Source: Gimesia alba
Lineage (GTDB): Bacteria; Planctomycetota; Planctomycetia; Planctomycetales; Planctomycetaceae
DNA length: 64,000 bases
Reading direction: 5' to 3'
NCBI RefSeq assembly: GCF_007744675.1
Contig: NZ_CP036269.1
Span: forward strand, 1,131,501 to 1,195,500
Shown here: one piece after another, positions 63,636 to 64,000 of the stretch
How the letters are laid out: each line of letters opens with the position of its first letter
Position numbering within the stretch: position 1 is the first letter of the stretch
Notes under the pieces: model-generated
Seen by the model: only the letters and a program-made list of their open reading frames with translations
Databases searched by the model: none
What the model was told of the DNA's origin: nothing
Translations under genes and position numbers: made by a program

Positions 63636-64000
63636 ATGCCAACAGATCTTTTACAGAAAAAGCTCCGATTGCAAATCCGATTGACTTCCATCGATGAGCC
63701 TCTATTCCAGGCGTGGGAGCGCTGGTGTGGTGATCTTTCTTTTGTGAGTGTTCATCGTGGATCGATTTTTGATCATGATGCAGATGCGATTGTGAGTCCG
63801 GCGAACAGTTTCGGTTTCATGGACGGCGGCATCGACCGGCTCTGCCTGGAACGGTTTGGAAACGTTCTGCAGGATCGTGTTCAGACGCAGATTCAGCAGG
63901 ACCATGCGGGAGAACTTCTGGTCGGGGCAGCAATGATTGTAGAGACAGACGATGCAGAGATTCCCTTTCTCATCGCGGCACCGACGATGCGAGTGCCGAT
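63636..64000 (+). CDS. Macro-domain protein, 5' part (cut by window edge)
   Basis: From ATG 63636 the frame is open to the window end (121 codons) and clearly continues. It has macro-domain features: 'VHRGSIFDHDADAIVSPANSF', 'FMDGGID' (the ADP-ribose-binding N-S and G-G-I/V-D loops) and 'GELLVGAAMIVETDD' followed by 'FLIAAPTMRVP'. Macro domains bind or hydrolyse ADP-ribose derivatives. The variant 'FGFMDGGID' is like that of phage/bacterial stand-alone macro proteins. Confidence 0.75.
   Translation, partial: MPTDLLQKKLRLQIRLTSIDEPLFQAWERWCGDLSFVSVHRGSIFDHDADAIVSPANSFGFMDGGIDRLCLERFGNVLQDRVQTQIQQDHAGELLVGAAMIVETDDAEIPFLIAAPTMRVP

Noticed and set aside
63000-64000. Toxin-immunity or defence island at the right edge
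   Set aside because: There is only an unrecognised small protein and a partial macro-domain gene; no toxin, nuclease, helicase or integrase is visible, so the claim is not supported.

Overview
The window looks like a chromosomal segment of a planctomycete, most likely from the Gimesia/Planctomycetaceae group (inferred from gene content, no database search). The pointers are a DUF1559 pseudopilin-like gene followed by a small CarboxypepD_reg-like lipoprotein, a hopanoid-type HpnC, ribosomal protein S9 with a long acidic N-terminal extension, a caa3-type oxidase operon with fused accessory proteins, several Cys/Pro-rich or lipoprotein hypotheticals, and short dispersed hairpin repeats. Base composition is moderate and most starts have a clear AGGAG-type site. 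No rRNA, tRNA, CRISPR array, integrase or intact insertion sequence was found.

Layout. 1-7785: the distal part of a flagellar operon, flgA (partial)-flgH-flgI-flgJ (rod-binding domain only)-flgN-like-flgK-flgL. 8136-9404: rplM-rpsI with a strong terminator. 9520-12734: mgtE converging with a membrane-anchored MutS-like ATPase. 12735-16749: an accessory stretch with a 107-bp tandem repeat, a REP-like hairpin, an amidohydrolase, a secreted hypothetical, a small hypothetical and about 1 kb of non-coding, repeat-bearing DNA. 16750-19436: der and hpnC, divergent. 19437-24277: a class I ribonucleotide reductase, nrdA-nrdB, with a candidate NrdR box and a strong terminator. NrdB has Phe in place of the radical Tyr, so it is class Ic-like. 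24278-27607: a DUF1559 protein, a lipoprotein and an ankyrin-like protein. 27608-33610: metE with an unusual 0.7-kb leader, followed by a BtuF-BtuC-BtuD cobalamin importer.

33630-35546: a Dabb protein, a Cys/Pro-rich exported protein and a small membrane protein. 35636-46519 (minus strand): an aerobic respiration operon read as diheme cytochrome c lipoprotein, ctaC, ctaD, ctaA, ctaB, ctaE, ctaF, an ABC ATPase and permease, then a SCO1-DUF420 fusion. It encodes an oxidase together with its haem A synthesis and copper insertion functions. 47087-53118: a D-glutamate cyclase-like protein, an M1 peptidase, an ABM monooxygenase, two very small proteins (one with a lysine tail) and a large lipoprotein. 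53738-61232: a LysR regulator followed by gltB and gltD, with a T-N11-A palindrome just before gltB. 61306-64000: a small hypothetical gene whose 3' end is duplicated on the far side of an alpha/beta hydrolase gene; that hydrolase is frameshifted at a G8 run. Another hypothetical follows, and a macro-domain gene is cut by the window edge.

The best candidates for follow-up are the class Ic RNR, the metE leader with its repeated CTGCGCGCAG palindrome beside a B12 importer, the hydrolase inserted between duplicated gene ends, and the fused and enlarged oxidase accessory proteins. I did not find a clearly new defence or mobile system.
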